Shown: positions 1 to 9,052 of the stretch, piece after piece | How positions within the stretch are numbered: position 1 is the first letter of the stretch | Layout of the letters: every line of letters starts with the position of its first letter | NCBI GenBank assembly: GCA_024692955.1 | Contig: JAILLW010000030.1 | Location: forward strand, 1-50,568 | Length of the DNA stretch: 50,568 bases | Direction: 5' to 3' | From: Lachnospiraceae bacterium | Lineage (GTDB): Bacteria; Bacillota; Clostridia; Lachnospirales; Lachnospiraceae | Notes under the pieces: generated by a model | Told to the model about the DNA's origin: nothing | Seen by the model: the letters and a program-made list of their open reading frames with translations, nothing else | Databases searched by the model: none | Made by a program: the position numbers and the translations under genes

Positions 1-928
1 CAAGCGGCAGGCCCTGCGCATAGTTCAGAAGATCCTCACAGAACATCTCCACGTTTCTTTCCAATGTGTGGGCAAGGGTGAGATTCCCTGCCACATGGGG
101 CGTTATGAGAAGATTCTTCGTATGCCAGAGACGGCTCCCGGCCGGGATGGGCTCAACGGAAAAAACATCCAGGGCGGCCCCGGCGAGCCTCCCCTCTTCC
201 AGGGCGTCAACAAGGGCATTCTCATCGATGGCCGAGCCTCTTCCCACATTTACGATGTACGAATCCTCCGGAAGCAGCCGGATCCTTTTATCCGACAGGA
301 TCCCCTTTGTTTCCGCCGTATCCGGAAGGCTCATAACGAGAAGATCCGTATCCGGGAGCACCACATCAAGCTCCTCCGTTTTCAGAATCCTGTCGAAGGC
401 AGGCTCAGCGCATATGCCGCTCCTGCAGATACCGGTGATGCGCTCCGGAAGAAAGGCCTTTGCCCTTTTTGCGAATTCGCTTCCGATATCCCCGGTTCCG
501 AGGACCGTGATCCTGCTGTCCTTAAGGGACTTCTGGGCACGCCTGCTCCCCCATTTTCCGGCAAGGGACTCCTGATAGACCTCCGTCATCTTCCGCATCA
601 TCATCAGGCTCACCATGATGATATGCTCGGAGATGCTGACTCCGTAAGCCCCGGCCGAATTCGTGATGATGCAGTCTTCGTTGGCGAACATATCCGGTTT
701 CAGGAGAAAATCGACTCCCGCCGAAGGCACACAGAGCCACTTAAGGCTACTGCTCTTTGCCGCCGTCTGAAGGCCGAAGCCGTAGAGCACCTCCGCGTCC
801 TCAAAATCCTCCGGGATCTTTTCCTCCGAGTCCGTAAAGAAGACCTCGGCGCCGGCTTTATCCGCCGTCTTCCTGATCATCTCCTCATGTTCCTTTTTGA
901 GCTCCCTGCTCAGCACGATCACTTTCAT
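1..928 (-). CDS. D-2-hydroxyacid dehydrogenase, NAD-dependent (3' end beyond window)
   Basis: Predicted cytosolic NAD(P)-dependent reductase of 2-ketoacids in the D-isomer-specific 2-hydroxyacid dehydrogenase family. 309 codons are visible and the frame is open to the window edge, so the C-terminus is missing. The N-terminal catalytic half begins MKVIVLSRELKKE. The Rossmann motif GTGDIG is near residue 142, followed by the family signature VNVGRGSAIDE with the catalytic Arg. The ALDVFSVEPIP segment and the ITPHVAG His motif come next. The start is chosen for AGGGAAAGGGAAATCA just upstream. It lies about 100 bases downstream of the leucine-rich-repeat gene and could be read from the same transcript. 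The substrate cannot be told from sequence; glyoxylate/hydroxypyruvate or phosphoglycerate-like substrates are possible. Confidence 0.88.
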   Translation of the reverse strand, partial: MKVIVLSRELKKEHEEMIRKTADKAGAEVFFTDSEEKIPEDFEDAEVLYGFGLQTAAKSSSLKWLCVPSAGVDFLLKPDMFANEDCIITNSAGAYGVSISEHIIMVSLMMMRKMTEVYQESLAGKWGSRRAQKSLKDSRITVLGTGDIGSEFAKRAKAFLPERITGICRSGICAEPAFDRILKTEELDVVLPDTDLLVMSLPDTAETKGILSDKRIRLLPEDSYIVNVGRGSAIDENALVDALEEGRLAGAALDVFSVEPIPAGSRLWHTKNLLITPHVAGNLTLAHTLERNVEMFCEDLLNYAQGLPL

Positions 929-1032
929 TGATTTCCCTTTCCCTACATTTCATTCTTTTCCGGAATCGCATTCTTTCCGGCAGTTTCTTTTTTACACTGT
1001 CCTCATACCGCCCCCGCAGGCGGCCGTTCCGC

Positions 1033-1938
1033 TCAGATCATGAGGGAATCGATCCCGGATCCTTCTTCCTTTCCCGCGGCCTCCCGGATAAGGAGTGCTT
1101 TTGCGAGCACCCTTGACGCGTCAAGATCATCGATCATGCGGAGAAGTTTTTCCCTGTCCGGCCTTATCACGTCAAGATAGATCCTCATATGGTCCGTATT
1201 CCGGTCAAAGTCCTCCTTAAGCGCTTCCCAGGCCCTGTCCTTTTCCGTTCCGAAGGCCCTCTCCCGAAGATAGTCCCCGATCGTTTCCCGGATGCCGGGG
1301 GCAAGGTTTTCCGGATAGCGGAGGCGAAGATAGCAGAGGCGGCATTTCCCGATCCCGATCTTTTTTACGTAATCGTCCGTCTCCCCCGGCATCTCACCGT
1401 CCACCATGCCGACGCCGTCAAAGGAAATATCCTCCTCACCGCAAAGCGCCACCCTGTCGCTGCTTTCCGCATCATCCGAGCGAAGGAGCGAAAGAAGCGA
1501 AAGATCCCATTTTTCATACCAGAATCTCTCCCCCGGATCCTTTGCGCGAAGAAGATGCTCATTGTTCATCCGGTTCGCCGTCGCGGCGTAGAGAGCGGAA
1601 GCGCCCTCATCCATATCGGAAAACCGGATCCTTTCAAGCATGTCGCAGCCTTCGAAGACTCCTTTCCCGAAAATGCTCCCGTCCGCCTTTTTGTCGATCC
1701 GGACGCTCCTTAAACTCCGGCATTTCGAAAAGGCCCAGTCTCCGATGCCGAGCACCGTCCCCGGGAGGATCACCTTCTGAAGGGATCTGCAGTTAAGAAA
1801 GGCCTTTTTCCCGACGGCGAAAAGATCCTCCCTCCCGGAAAGATCGAGTACCGCGCCCTCCCCTTCATATCCGGTAAGGAGAAGCCCCTTTGGAGTCTCC
1901 TCCGTCGAAAGGAAAAAGTTTCCTTCCCGGATCTTCAT
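1033..1938 (-). CDS. Leucine-rich repeat (BspA/LRR_5-type) protein of the VWA-MoxR triad
   Basis: A 301-residue protein without a signal peptide, so probably cytosolic. Residues about 30-115 contain two or three LRR_5-type repeats (for example KKAFLNCRSLQKVILP and DWAFSKCRSLRSVRI), the fold common in Lachnospiraceae surface proteins but used here inside the cell. The remaining two thirds are not recognised; they are rich in charged residues and end in a probable helical region. The start codon overlaps the stop of the MoxR gene by 4 bases, so translation is probably coupled. This suggests the protein works with the AAA+/VWA pair, perhaps as an adaptor. That role is inference; no enzymatic motif is visible. 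Confidence 0.75.
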   Translation of the reverse strand: MKIREGNFFLSTEETPKGLLLTGYEGEGAVLDLSGREDLFAVGKKAFLNCRSLQKVILPGTVLGIGDWAFSKCRSLRSVRIDKKADGSIFGKGVFEGCDMLERIRFSDMDEGASALYAATANRMNNEHLLRAKDPGERFWYEKWDLSLLSLLRSDDAESSDRVALCGEEDISFDGVGMVDGEMPGETDDYVKKIGIGKCRLCYLRLRYPENLAPGIRETIGDYLRERAFGTEKDRAWEALKEDFDRNTDHMRIYLDVIRPDREKLLRMIDDLDASRVLAKALLIREAAGKEEGSGIDSLMI

Positions 1939-3410
1939 GAGAGAAACTCCAGGATCTCTTTTCGAAGATCCTCCCTCCGGTCGTTTACCATAAGGAGCTT
2001 CTGATGCTTCTCATAAGCGTCCGAACCGAAATTCGCGAAGAACGCGGAGCTGTCTTTTGCCAGGGTAAGCTCCGTGACAAGGAGCAGCATCTCATCGGAA
2101 TCCTCACCGAAGATACGGGAGAAGCTGTCGAAAAGATTCTCCGTCTCCTTCTTTACACCGTCCGCCTGTTCCTTAAGCTCTCCCAGTTTTTCATTGTAGA
2201 CTCTTCTTAAACTCTCCTGATCCTCTGCCTTCTTTCGAAGTTCCGTTAAAAATGCCGCTTTCTGCCGGGCTTTCTTCTTTTCCGCTGCGGACAGGGTTCC
2301 CGCCTTTTTCTTCTCTTCCGCCTTCATCCCGGTCTCTTCGATCAGTTCCTTCAGCCGTGTCTTTACATCCGTTCCCTCTTCGAGGAGTCCGAGGATCATA
2401 CCGCGGCTGTCCGAAAGGAGCGCCGTCTTTTCCGTCACCGGCTTCATCTTCGACTTCAGCATGTCGGAAAGCAGTCCCGTAAGGGCAAGTCTTTCATCCA
2501 CCGGCGCCTTCCATACGGTCTCCATCGTTTTTTCGCTGACCTTTCCTTCAAAGGCCGCTTCCAGGTCATAGGCCCTGCGGTATTTCTGCCAGAGATCGTA
2601 ATAAGCGGAGAATTCTCTGACAGTCGTGTCATTTTTAATATACTGTCCTATGAGCCGGTCCGTCACCTTCTTTCCCGACTCCTCATAGAGCCGGATCATA
2701 TCGGAAAGATCCTCCCAGCCGCGGGCAGTCACGTAATTCCGGCCGCCGGCTGTCGTCTCCACCCGGTAGAAGCTGTCCCTGTCCGCCTCGAGAAAGCCCA
2801 GGATCGCACCGTGGATCCCGGTCTCGCCGGCGTACTTTTTCCATGCGGGGTAATCCGCCTCCACCTCGATCACCTTCAGCCTGTCCAGGGTCACCACATC
2901 AAACTCCCGGACCGCCCTGTTGAATTCCGGCGGATTTCCGGCGGTCACGATGACCCAGCCCTCCGGAACCGAATGCCGCCCGAAGACCTTGTACTGAAGG
3001 AAGCCCAGCATGGAGGGATAGAGGGTTTCGGATACGCAGTTGATCTCATCAAGGAAAAGGATCCCCTCCCCGACTCCGCTTTCCTCCATCGTATCATAGA
3101 CGGAAGCGATGATCTCACTCATGGTATATTCCGACACGCTTGTCACTTTCCCGCCGAAGTTTTTCTCCCGGATAAAGGGAAGGCCGAGGGCGGACTGTCT
3201 CGTATGATGGGTCATGGAATAGCTGACGAGAGCGATCCCGAGTTCCGAGGCAACCTGGCTCATGATCGCCGTCTTTCCGATCCCCGGGGCTCCCACAAGA
3301 AAGACCGGGCGCTGCTTTGCCACCGGGATCCGGTAGTCTCCGAACTCATCCTTCGCAAGGTAGAGCTCCACGGTATCCTTAATGAACTGTTTTGCTTCAG
3401 CGATCGTCAT
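1935..3410 (-). CDS. MoxR-family AAA+ ATPase with C-terminal coiled coil
   Basis: A 491-residue AAA+ ATPase. Walker A is GAPGIGKTA near residue 40, Walker B is ILFLDEIN near residue 118, and a sensor-1 stretch VTAGNPPEF follows. MoxR ATPases act as chaperones or remodelling motors for partner VWA proteins. The C-terminal third (about 330-480) is Lys/Glu-rich and probably a long coiled coil. That is longer than in typical MoxR proteins and could be the partner-binding arm. The gene overlaps the VWA gene by 14 bases on one side and the LRR gene by 4 on the other, so the three are almost certainly co-expressed in fixed ratio. The client or process is unknown. Confidence 0.85.
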   Translation of the reverse strand: MTIAEAKQFIKDTVELYLAKDEFGDYRIPVAKQRPVFLVGAPGIGKTAIMSQVASELGIALVSYSMTHHTRQSALGLPFIREKNFGGKVTSVSEYTMSEIIASVYDTMEESGVGEGILFLDEINCVSETLYPSMLGFLQYKVFGRHSVPEGWVIVTAGNPPEFNRAVREFDVVTLDRLKVIEVEADYPAWKKYAGETGIHGAILGFLEADRDSFYRVETTAGGRNYVTARGWEDLSDMIRLYEESGKKVTDRLIGQYIKNDTTVREFSAYYDLWQKYRRAYDLEAAFEGKVSEKTMETVWKAPVDERLALTGLLSDMLKSKMKPVTEKTALLSDSRGMILGLLEEGTDVKTRLKELIEETGMKAEEKKKAGTLSAAEKKKARQKAAFLTELRKKAEDQESLRRVYNEKLGELKEQADGVKKETENLFDSFSRIFGEDSDEMLLLVTELTLAKDSSAFFANFGSDAYEKHQKLLMVNDRREDLRKEILEFLS

Positions 3411-4686
3411 CTTCGTTCTCCAATATCACTTTGACTGCCCAGAAGGGAACATCCGGGCGGTTAACGTCCTCACTGTCAAAGACGAACATCGTATCGTAAT
3501 CCGGTGCTTTTTCCGGATAAACACCATATCCGTCGGTAAAATAGATAAGCCCCTTAAGATCCTTTATCCGCTCCTTTTCCCGAAGCTCCTCCACGTAGGA
3601 AAAGACAGGACGGAAATCCGTTCCGCCGAAGCCCCGGATCTTCAGATTCGCGGCGGCCTCCTTAAGTTCGTTTTTCGAACGGATCAGAAGATCCTCCGTC
3701 ACCGAGGAATCGCACTGCACAAGGTGCACGTTAAGCCTTTCGGAAAGAGAGACCGACTTTTTCAGGATATCAAAGGTCCTTTCAAGGAAGCCTTCCACCC
3801 TCTTTCCCCGGACGGAAGCCGAGGTGTCGATGGCGATCACGAAGCTTCTTACCTTCTTTTCCTCCGTATACTCGAGGGGCTCGATAAGGGGCATGTCCCC
3901 GTAGGTCGAAAGCCCGTACATATAGTAGCCGTAATCAAACTCATCCGGATTGATCCGGATCTCCTCGCTCATGACCGCGAATCGGGAAAGGATCTCATCG
4001 TAATCATACCGCTTCCCGGTGCTCTCCTTCAGCGCCGCAAGGAGCTCCTCCGCCCCGGCGACATCCTTCGAAAATGTCTTAAGCTCCGCCTTCACCCGCT
4101 CCGCGATCTTCTCCCAGTCACTTTCGGAAAGCTTCTCATCCCGCTCATAGCGAACCTTCACCGCGGATTTCGGAAGGTCAAAGGAAAAAAGTCTTGCATA
4201 GCCGCTTTCGGAATCCTTCGAGATCCCGCCCACCATAAACTCGCGGTAGATTGAATCCGCGTTCAGCCGGGGAACCCATTTGGAAAGCCGGCCGAGAATG
4301 ATCCTCTCCTCCGCGTCCCGAAGAAGCCCCGCCCCTTCGATCTCCATGGACAGAATGAGTTCTTCCACCGCGATATCCGTCGCGAGATGCCAGTATCTTT
4401 CGTCCCCACGGTCCTTCCTGAAAGGGTGGAGAAGGATGGCATGAAGGAGGATATGCAAAAGCAGTCTTACGGCAAAGGCCGGTTCCTCCTTATAGTCGTA
4501 AAGGAGTTTTTCCGGATCATAGATCAGCGTCTCCCCGTCAAAGATATAGCCGCCGCATCCTTTCTTTGCCTCAAAGACGAGCCGGTTCAGGGCCGCGTCA
4601 AAAAATCGGAGGCGCACAATGACCGTGTCTTTCGCGAGTTTCAGGACCTTTTCGGCATAATCTTCGATCGTTCTTTCGTCTGTCAT
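3397..4686 (-). CDS. VWA-like protein with putative metallopeptidase N-domain (DUF2201 type)
   Basis: A 429-residue protein. The N-terminal domain has a helix with LLHILLHAILLH near residue 80 followed by HLATDIAVEE, resembling the putative metallopeptidase domain found before VWA-like domains. The C-terminal VWA domain carries an apparently complete MIDAS: DTSAS near 290, GGTDF near 355 and YFTDGYG near 385. It would therefore bind a metal ion and a partner. VWA/MoxR pairs usually form a motor-adaptor complex; here the VWA gene precedes the MoxR gene and overlaps it. No good Shine-Dalgarno site is seen at the start, which lies 32 bases after rsmI, so the gene may depend on read-through translation. 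Confidence 0.82.
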   Translation of the reverse strand: MTDERTIEDYAEKVLKLAKDTVIVRLRFFDAALNRLVFEAKKGCGGYIFDGETLIYDPEKLLYDYKEEPAFAVRLLLHILLHAILLHPFRKDRGDERYWHLATDIAVEELILSMEIEGAGLLRDAEERIILGRLSKWVPRLNADSIYREFMVGGISKDSESGYARLFSFDLPKSAVKVRYERDEKLSESDWEKIAERVKAELKTFSKDVAGAEELLAALKESTGKRYDYDEILSRFAVMSEEIRINPDEFDYGYYMYGLSTYGDMPLIEPLEYTEEKKVRSFVIAIDTSASVRGKRVEGFLERTFDILKKSVSLSERLNVHLVQCDSSVTEDLLIRSKNELKEAAANLKIRGFGGTDFRPVFSYVEELREKERIKDLKGLIYFTDGYGVYPEKAPDYDTMFVFDSEDVNRPDVPFWAVKVILENEDDDR

Positions 4687-4718
4687 ATCAAGATGCCCCG
4701 GTTTCCTCCTTCGGGGGC

Positions 4719-5597
4719 TCAGGCTTCATCCTTCAGGGCTCCGGCTTCATCCTTCGTCCCGAGCAGCGCCTGATAGATCTCCCTCTTCGGAACGCCGCGG
4801 TCCTTCGCTGCCTGCCTCATGGCTTCCTTCCTGTCCATTCCGAGTTCAAGATAATGCCGCACATGGTCTTCCACGGTCATGGTCTCATATGCCGTTCTTT
4901 TTTCGTCAAGCAGTTCTCTCCGGTCTTTTCCTTCGATCACAAGAACGAATTCCCCCCGGGGCTCATTGACGTCAAAATAGCATTCCGCCTCTCCGATGGT
5001 GGAAAAGGGCAGGATCTCCTCAAACTTTTTGGTAAGCTCCCGGCAGAGCGTGATCTTCCTCGGATCCAGTTTTTCCTTCAGGATGCCGAGGGTCTTAAGG
5101 AGACGGTGGGGCGCTTCGTAAAGAAGGATCGTCCGGGTCTCCGAAGAAAGCTCCGAAAGGATCTCTTCCCGTTCCTTTTTATCCGGCGGAAGAAAGCCCT
5201 CAAAGCAGAACCTCCCTGTGGAAAGTCCGGACAGGATAAGCGCGCTTATCAGGGCACAGCATCCCGGAAGAGAAGTGACGGGAATGTCATTTTCCATACA
5301 CTTTTGAACCAGCACCTCTCCGGGATCCGAGATCCCCGGCGTCCCCGCATCGGTCACCAGCGCGATGCTCTTTCCCTGAAGAAGGACCGATACCAGCTCA
5401 TCGGCCTTCTCATATTTATTATGCTCATGATAGGAGGTCATGGGCGTATGAATATCGAAATGATTAAGGAGCCGGATCGTTCCCCGGGTATCTTCCGCCG
5501 CGATAAGATCCGCTTCCTTCAGAGTGTCGATGCAGCGCGCCGTCATATCTCCCAGATTTCCGATGGGAGTCGCGCAAAGATAAAGGGTTCCGCTCAT
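4719..5597 (-). CDS. rsmI: 16S rRNA (cytidine1402-2'-O)-methyltransferase
   Basis: A 292-residue SAM-dependent methyltransferase of the tetrapyrrole-methylase fold that 2'-O-methylates C1402 in the decoding centre of 16S rRNA. The N-terminus LYLCATPIGNLGDMT, the AAEDTRGT segment, the VTDAGTPGISDPG loop and the LPGCCALISALILSGL stretch are hallmark RsmI motifs, and the length is normal. Its start overlaps the stop of the trmN6-like gene by 4 bases, suggesting coupling. The same gene order (yabB, yabC) occurs in Bacillus. Confidence 0.95.
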   Translation of the reverse strand: MSGTLYLCATPIGNLGDMTARCIDTLKEADLIAAEDTRGTIRLLNHFDIHTPMTSYHEHNKYEKADELVSVLLQGKSIALVTDAGTPGISDPGEVLVQKCMENDIPVTSLPGCCALISALILSGLSTGRFCFEGFLPPDKKEREEILSELSSETRTILLYEAPHRLLKTLGILKEKLDPRKITLCRELTKKFEEILPFSTIGEAECYFDVNEPRGEFVLVIEGKDRRELLDEKRTAYETMTVEDHVRHYLELGMDRKEAMRQAAKDRGVPKREIYQALLGTKDEAGALKDEA

Positions 5598-6373
5598 GAG
5601 GTCCGCTCCTTTCCGCCGGAAGCCTCCTCGTTCGCGTAGATCGATGCCACTTCTTCCGAGTAGGAGCCGTCCTCCCCGTAAATGATGAGGGGAGGTTCGA
5701 TCCGAAGGAACGGATTGCCGCCCATTGCGCCTTCCATCAGGATCATGTTCGGTTCTTTTTCCTTCGACGGATAGACAAGACGCATCCGCTTCGGTTCGAT
5801 CCGGTATTTTCGCATAAGATCCATGATATCCGGCAGCCTGTGCGGCCGGTGCACCATAAAGAAAGAGCCGTTCGGCGAAAGCAGATAGGCTGCGGTCCGG
5901 ATCACATCCTCCAGGGTGCAGAGCAGTTCATGACGGGCAATGGCCTTTGCGGAGGAAGGATTGATGAGCCCGCTGTTCTCATTCATATAGGGAGGATTCA
6001 CCGTGACCACGGAAAAGGTTCCTTTCGGAAAAAGCTCCGGCGCATTTTTAATATCACCTGTTATTATATCGATGCGATCCGTAAGCCCGTTCAGTTCCAC
6101 GCTCCGTCTCGCAAGGGCGGCGCTCTCCTCCTGGATCTCCATTCCCGCCATATGCGGGCAGTCCGTCTTTGCCGCAAGGAGGATCGGGATCACGCCGTTT
6201 CCGGTGCAGAGATCCATCAGGGAATCCGTGGCTTTTGCCCGCACGAAGCCTGACAAAAGCACCGCATCCATTCCGAAGCAGAAAAGCTCTGTATTCTGAA
6301 TGATGCGGTAACTGTTTCGAAGAAGCTCATCGAGCCTCTCGTTTTCATTTCGGAGGATATCGCCCTCGTTCAT
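5594..6373 (-). CDS. tRNA1(Val) adenine-N6-methyltransferase-like (YfiC/YabB family)
   Basis: A 259-residue class I SAM-dependent methyltransferase. It has the glycine-rich motif LMDLCTGNGVIPILLA near residue 52 and the amino-methyltransferase signature VNPPYMNEN near 125. In the family this enzyme methylates A37 of tRNA1(Val). The start at 6373 is preferred over an upstream in-frame ATG because AAAGGAAA lies just before it, and because the longer version would run deep into ricT. It sits between ricT and rsmI, as yabB does in Bacillus. The tRNA target is inferred from family only. Confidence 0.88.
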   Translation of the reverse strand: MNEGDILRNENERLDELLRNSYRIIQNTELFCFGMDAVLLSGFVRAKATDSLMDLCTGNGVIPILLAAKTDCPHMAGMEIQEESAALARRSVELNGLTDRIDIITGDIKNAPELFPKGTFSVVTVNPPYMNENSGLINPSSAKAIARHELLCTLEDVIRTAAYLLSPNGSFFMVHRPHRLPDIMDLMRKYRIEPKRMRLVYPSKEKEPNMILMEGAMGGNPFLRIEPPLIIYGEDGSYSEEVASIYANEEASGGKERTS

Positions 6374-6383
6374 TCCGTTTCCT

Positions 6384-7304
6384 TTAATTATCGTCGAGTT
6401 TGGATTTTCCTTCGCTCTTTTCGCTCTTTTCGAGCTTCTCAAGTTCCTTCATTTCCTCGGCGGAAACTCCGTCCCGGTTCTTTCCGCGGCGGCGTCTGCG
6501 GAATTTCAGCCGGGAGGCATGATATTCCTCGATCTCCTTTTCGCCGTCCGTCTCCACGATCACCTTCACCAGCTGACGGAGCACGTTGACGGAATGGACT
6601 TCGCCCTTTTTCCCGTCGTCCGTCGTGACGTAATCCCCCGTATTCGGAAGGGTCTTGTTGAGCTCCTCGTAGGTCTCCTCCTCATGCTTCAGGCAGCACA
6701 TAAGCCGCCCGCAGACTCCGGAGATCTTCGTCGGGTTCAGGGACAGATTCTGCTCCTTCGCCATTTTGATCGAAACGGGAATAAAGTCGGAAAGATGGGC
6801 ATGGCAGCAAAGAGGCCGCCCGCAGATTCCGATCCCTCCGAGGATCTTTGTCTCATCTCTGACACCGATCTGGCGAAGCTCGATCCTTGTCCGGAAAACG
6901 GACGCAAGATCCTTTACAAGCTCCCGGAAGTCCACGCGGCCGTCCGCCGTGAAATAGAAAAGCACCTTGTTGTTGTCAAAGGTGTATTCCGCATCGATGA
7001 GCTTCATTTCAAGCCCGTGTTTGGCGATCTTCTCAAGGCAGATCTTGAAAGCTTCCTTTTCCTTGTCCTTATTCCGGAGCGCCTGCTCGTCGTCTCGCTT
7101 CGTGGCGATACGCATGATCGTCTTCAGGGGGGAATTCAGATCCTCCTCTTTTACTTCCTTCGGATCCGAAACCACATAGCCGTATTCCACGCCCCGCGCG
7201 GTCTCCACTATGACATGATCCGTTCGTTTGATCTCGAGATTTCCCGGGCTGAAGAAATAGATCTTGCCCGCAGTCCTGAACCTTACTCCGACTACCTTAA
7301 CCAT
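6384..7304 (-). CDS. ricT: PSP1-domain protein RicT (YaaT)
   Basis: A 306-residue protein with the PSP1 C-terminal domain. In Bacillus, RicT is part of the RicA-RicF-RicT complex that modulates RNase Y and carries Fe-S clusters. The Cys clusters are visible as GICGRPLCCHAHL near residue 165 and GVCGRLMCCLKH near 200. The tail is highly basic and then charged (RRRRRGKNRDG, then a Lys/Glu run). The start is placed at 7304 because GGAGGTAAATAAA directly precedes it; the ATG five codons upstream would bury this Shine-Dalgarno site in the coding region. Its neighbours, holB upstream and trmN6 downstream, are the conserved partners. Confidence 0.93.
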   Translation of the reverse strand: MVKVVGVRFRTAGKIYFFSPGNLEIKRTDHVIVETARGVEYGYVVSDPKEVKEEDLNSPLKTIMRIATKRDDEQALRNKDKEKEAFKICLEKIAKHGLEMKLIDAEYTFDNNKVLFYFTADGRVDFRELVKDLASVFRTRIELRQIGVRDETKILGGIGICGRPLCCHAHLSDFIPVSIKMAKEQNLSLNPTKISGVCGRLMCCLKHEEETYEELNKTLPNTGDYVTTDDGKKGEVHSVNVLRQLVKVIVETDGEKEIEEYHASRLKFRRRRRGKNRDGVSAEEMKELEKLEKSEKSEGKSKLDDN

Positions 7305-7317
7305 TTTATTTACCTCC

Positions 7318-7371
7318 ATCTATAAACCGCTTTGGTGCTTATCTATAAACCGCTTTATCTATAAACCGCAA
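7318..7371. repeat. Three copies of a 15-16-base repeat between holB and ricT
   Basis: The sequence ATCTATAAACCGCTTT occurs at 7318-7333 and 7341-7356, and again at 7357-7371 with its last bases changed. It fills the holB-ricT gap just upstream of the ricT Shine-Dalgarno site. On the coding strand it reads as AAAGCGGTTTATAGAT. No stem-loop or known protein site was recognised, and slipped-strand duplication is the simplest origin. Confidence 0.8.
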
Positions 7372-7379
7372 TATCCCCG

Positions 7380-8372
7380 TCAGTTTTCCTTGATCGAAAG
7401 GAGCAGAAGCTCCATGGAAAGATCAAAGTTGACGTTGGCCTGAAGTCTGGCCTTGCATTTCTCGATGGCCTGGATGATCGTCTCGATCCCCTCATAGGTG
7501 CTCTTGTCAGCCGCCTTCCGGATGGAGGGAAGCTCCTCCCGGAAGATCAGTCCGTTGGCATCATGCGTCGCCTTAAAAAGGAGCATGTCCCGGTACCAGA
7601 TCAGGAAGATGTCGAGATAGTCATTGACATCGAACTTGTATTCATTGAAGCGCTTCACCGCAAGAGTGAGGTCGCCCACATCCATATCGTTGATATTCTT
7701 AAGCAGGGAAAGGGCTTCGTCCTTAGCCTTATCAAATTCCTCGGATTTTGCAAGCAGCCGCGCCTTTCCGGTATTTCCTCTCGCGAAGGCCACGCAGATC
7801 TGCGCCTTGTAATCCGGGATCTGCATCGTCCGCATCAGGAATTCCTTGATCTCCTCATCCTTCGCGGGCTTCATCTGAAGGGAGATGCAGCGGCTTAAGA
7901 TCGTGGGAAGGAAGACATCCACGTTGCTCGTCAGGAGCATGATCACCACATATTCCGGCGGCTCCTCGATGGTCTTTAAAAGGGCATTCTGGGCCTGCAC
8001 GGTCATAAGCTCCGCGTCATTTACGATGTAGATCTTCTTCGGTCCCTGATACGGCTTGATCGCCACATCCGAGTTGATCTGATTCCGCACATCTTCGACA
8101 CTTATCACATTCGGCTTCTCATGCGTCACGAAAATGATATCCGGATGATTCATGCTCTGTGCCTGAATACAGGAATGACACTTCCCGCAGGGCTCCGCAT
8201 CGTCGCGGTTTTCGCACTGCAGTGCTTTCGCGAATACCTTTGCGAGAAACTCCTTTCCGGAATTCCGCTCACCGTGGATGATATAGGCGTGTGAGACCAT
8301 ATCCGTACGGATCGCGTTCTGCAGGTAATCCTTTAATTCCTTCTGTCCGACAATGTCGCTGAATCTGCCCAT
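7380..8372 (-). CDS. holB: DNA polymerase III subunit delta'
   Basis: A 330-residue clamp-loader subunit of the AAA+ superfamily. The N-terminus reads GRFSDIVGQKELKDYL. The P-loop is degenerate (HGERNSGKE), fitting delta', which does not hydrolyse ATP. A four-Cys zinc module (CENRDDAEPCGKCHSC) is near residue 60. The conserved KIYIVNDAELMTVQAQNALLKTIEEPP stretch corresponds to Walker B/sensor 1, and an arginine-finger region SRC follows. The start at 8372 is preferred over upstream ATG codons because GGAGAAGGAAC immediately precedes it and because the family starts here. It is flanked by yaaR and ricT as in Bacillus. Confidence 0.95.
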   Translation of the reverse strand: MGRFSDIVGQKELKDYLQNAIRTDMVSHAYIIHGERNSGKEFLAKVFAKALQCENRDDAEPCGKCHSCIQAQSMNHPDIIFVTHEKPNVISVEDVRNQINSDVAIKPYQGPKKIYIVNDAELMTVQAQNALLKTIEEPPEYVVIMLLTSNVDVFLPTILSRCISLQMKPAKDEEIKEFLMRTMQIPDYKAQICVAFARGNTGKARLLAKSEEFDKAKDEALSLLKNINDMDVGDLTLAVKRFNEYKFDVNDYLDIFLIWYRDMLLFKATHDANGLIFREELPSIRKAADKSTYEGIETIIQAIEKCKARLQANVNFDLSMELLLLSIKEN

Positions 8373-8494
8373 GTTCCTTCTCCCTGGTCGATCTTTTATC
8401 AAACAGCGCGGCTTTGGCGCGCTTTGTGATTCAATCCCCTTATTATATGTACATCCGGATCTGCCGGTCATCATTTGCCGCCTTCAGGGCAGGC

Positions 8495-8554
8495 TTTCCC
8501 GCGTCGGGCCGGCATCTCCCGCATCAGACCGGAATCTCCCGCGTCAGGTCAGAA
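8495..8554. repeat. 20-bp imperfect tandem triplication at the yaaR 3' end
   Basis: Three head-to-tail 20-base units (8495-8514, 8515-8534, 8535-8554) share the pattern T(C/T)TCCCGC(A/G)TC(A/G)G(A/G)CC. The last unit contains the yaaR stop codon, so the array looks like duplication of the gene's 3' end into the yaaR-holB gap. No function is evident. Confidence 0.75.
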
Positions 8555-8984
8555 TATCGAGAAGAAGTCCCCGGATCTCCCCGATCTTCGTAAGGATCGC
8601 CATATGGTCCTGCTCATCCTTCATCAGCTCCTGCGCCAGCGCGTCGAGATTCTCGTCCACCAGATGCACGATCCCGTAGACCCGGTGCCGTCCGCGGCGG
8701 TCAAGGAAATTCTCCCTCGAAAACTCATGGGAACGGGACACGATCTCATTCATGAATTCCTTGATCAGTGTCCGGTATCGCCGCATATCCTTGATGTCAC
8801 GCTTTTTGCCGAGCTGATCCCCCTGGCGGGTGATCTCTTCCATCATCGCGGTAAGGCGCTCGGTAAGTCCCTCATCGCCGAGCTTCGAAAGCAATGCGAA
8901 CTTAAAACCGCCGTCCGGCTCCTGTGCGGGCTTTACGGTCTCGGTCTGTACGATGGGGGTTGTCTGTGTGACTTTTATATCCAT
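8544..8984 (-). CDS. YaaR family protein (DUF327)
   Basis: A 146-residue protein that matches the YaaR/DUF327 family by its central helical region ([20 protein letters not shown], then [19 protein letters not shown]), its [19 protein letters not shown] stretch and its [12 protein letters not shown]-like C-terminus. The biochemical function of YaaR is not established. Position directly upstream of holB is the conserved Bacillus arrangement and supports the call. The N-terminal 25 residues are low-complexity (Thr/Gln/Pro-rich). Confidence 0.85.
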   Translation of the reverse strand: MDIKVTQTTPIVQTETVKPAQEPDGGFKFALLSKLGDEGLTERLTAMMEEITRQGDQLGKKRDIKDMRRYRTLIKEFMNEIVSRSHEFSRENFLDRRGRHRVYGIVHLVDENLDALAQELMKDEQDHMAILTKIGEIRGLLLDILT

Positions 8985-9052
8985 TCCGTATTCCTGCCGT
9001 GATCGTCCCGGCAGATCTTTCTTTCCCGGTCAGCAGCGCCGCTTCCGTCCCG

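Noticed and set aside
68-931. A 287-codon plus-strand frame at the left edge
   Set aside because: The minus strand encodes a clear D-2-hydroxyacid dehydrogenase through the same bases; the plus frame is a shadow.
7380-8474. A longer N-terminus for holB starting at 8474
   Set aside because: The extra 34 residues have no family similarity, and a good ribosome site lies just before 8372.
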